A DNA stretch of 64,000 nt from Nocardiopsis alba DSM 43377. GTDB taxonomy: Bacteria; Actinomycetota; Actinomycetes; Streptosporangiales; Streptosporangiaceae. Each line of letters begins with the position of its first letter. The stretch's first letter is position 1. Below the pieces are notes generated by a model that did no database searches, had not been told where the DNA came from, and saw nothing but the letters and a program-made list of their open reading frames with translations. The stretch is taken from positions 93,610 through 157,609 of the forward strand of contig NZ_ANAC01000022.1 of assembly GCF_000341225.1 (NCBI RefSeq). The letters run 5' to 3'. This document shows, piece after piece, positions 63,542 to 64,000 of the stretch. Position numbers and translations under genes: made by a program.

Positions 63542-63895
63542 ATGGTGTGGCTCGGTGGCCTGATCACGCTCGTATCGATCGTTCTGTGGGTTTACGCGTT
63601 CTTCGACGCGTTGACCACCCCTGCCCAGGAGGCCAGGAATCTTCCCAAGGTCCTGTGGCTGGTCGTCATCGCGTTGTTCATGCCCGTCGGATCGATCCTC
63701 TGGCTCTTCCTGGGACGGCCGCGTCGGCCCGCCGCCGTCCAGAGCGACACGCCCTCCCCGGCACAGGCCGTGTCAGTGGACGATCTCGATCCGTCGGACT
63801 TCGCCAAGCCTTCGGACAGCCCGCATCCGCTCGGCCCCGACGACGACCCCGAGTTCCTCCGACGACTCGGACGCAGGATCGACCCGGACGAGTAG
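63542..63895 (+). CDS. PLD-nuclease N-terminal-type small membrane protein
   Basis: 117 residues with two membrane helices, LGGLITLVSIVLWVYAFFDAL and LWLVVIALFMPVGSILWLFLGRP. This is the PLDc_N (phospholipase D N-terminal-like) topology, in which the second helix includes the P-x-G-x(2)-(L/W)-x(2)-G pattern. The C-terminal half is acidic, with DDLDPSDF and DDDPEFLRRLGRRIDPDE. Many actinobacteria encode a standalone copy of unknown function. Followed by a hairpin. Confidence 0.85.
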   Translation: MVWLGGLITLVSIVLWVYAFFDALTTPAQEARNLPKVLWLVVIALFMPVGSILWLFLGRPRRPAAVQSDTPSPAQAVSVDDLDPSDFAKPSDSPHPLGPDDDPEFLRRLGRRIDPDE

Positions 63896-63927
63896 GCGTC
63901 TCGACCGATTCGACGCACGATGACACA

Positions 63928-63963
63928 CGATGGGGCCGCTCCCGAACGGGGGCGGCCCCATCG
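63928..63963 (+). terminator. 16-bp hairpin terminator (one G-T pair)
   Basis: Arms 63928-63943 and 63948-63963 around a four-base loop, just after the PLDc_N-type gene. Confidence 0.8.
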
Positions 63964-64000
63964 ACGTCTCCACGGTGACATGGGGAGGGGGCGGGGGCGG

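Noticed and set aside
1..64000. CRISPR arrays, insertion sequences, integrases, phage genes, origin of replication
   Set aside because: None was seen: no short regularly spaced repeats, transposase motifs or terminal inverted repeats, and no dnaA-box cluster was recognised.

Overview
High-GC DNA with GTG/TTG starts, 4-nt stop/start overlaps, a BldC-type regulator, an ECF41 sigma factor, KorAB and a 14-gene nuo operon points to a filamentous actinobacterium. A Nocardiopsis-like member of the Nocardiopsaceae would fit, but the genus is inferred from gene content only.

Layout. 0-7 kb: 3' end of a pentapeptide-type repeat protein, tRNA-Tyr, a YajQ-family protein, an HtpX-type protease, the 2-oxoacid:ferredoxin oxidoreductase pair korA-korB, a sugar-nucleotide-type NAD(P)-binding protein and a protein with a Tyr/Gly/Gln-rich tail. 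7.5-8 kb: two tandem paralogous tiny secreted proteins. 8-11 kb: a GNAT acetyltransferase and an ECF41 sigma factor (with its own candidate promoter) next to an FAD oxidoreductase. 11-16.7 kb: CitA/CitB-type two-component genes divergent from a tripartite tricarboxylate transporter (tctC-tctB-tctA). 16.7-17.8 kb: a membrane acyltransferase.

18-23 kb: a compact, apparently orphan biosynthetic operon: StyA-like flavin monooxygenase, SAM methyltransferase, and a single KS-AT-ACP polyketide synthase. 23.8-28 kb: MsrA, a RarD/EamA transporter and two unrelated secreted acidic proteins. 28-33 kb: FAD monooxygenase, two coupled membrane Ser/Thr kinases, and a small frameshifted gene. 33-53 kb: a respiratory block on the minus strand: demethylmenaquinone methyltransferase, geranylgeranyl-reductase (MenJ-like), nuoA-N and a long-chain polyprenyl diphosphate synthase. 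Two Rex-like operators (one perfect, one 12 of 14 defined positions) sit upstream of the reductase and of nuoA, suggesting NADH/NAD+ control of the NADH dehydrogenase and of quinone tailoring together.

53-61 kb: an accessory region that looks like a type VII secretion-linked polymorphic toxin locus: two small ESX-type partner genes, a 1048-residue toxin with a C-terminal PD-(D/E)XK-like nuclease tip, and three tandem Imm49-like immunity genes. Two of the three immunity genes are near-identical over their last three-quarters, differ in their N-terminal parts, and one carries a single-base nonsense mutation. A divergent DUF6177-like gene lies next to it. 61-64 kb: secreted beta-propeller-like protein, DUF4229-like membrane protein, BldC-like regulator and a PLDc_N-type membrane protein.

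No insertion sequence, phage gene, CRISPR array or replication origin was seen.
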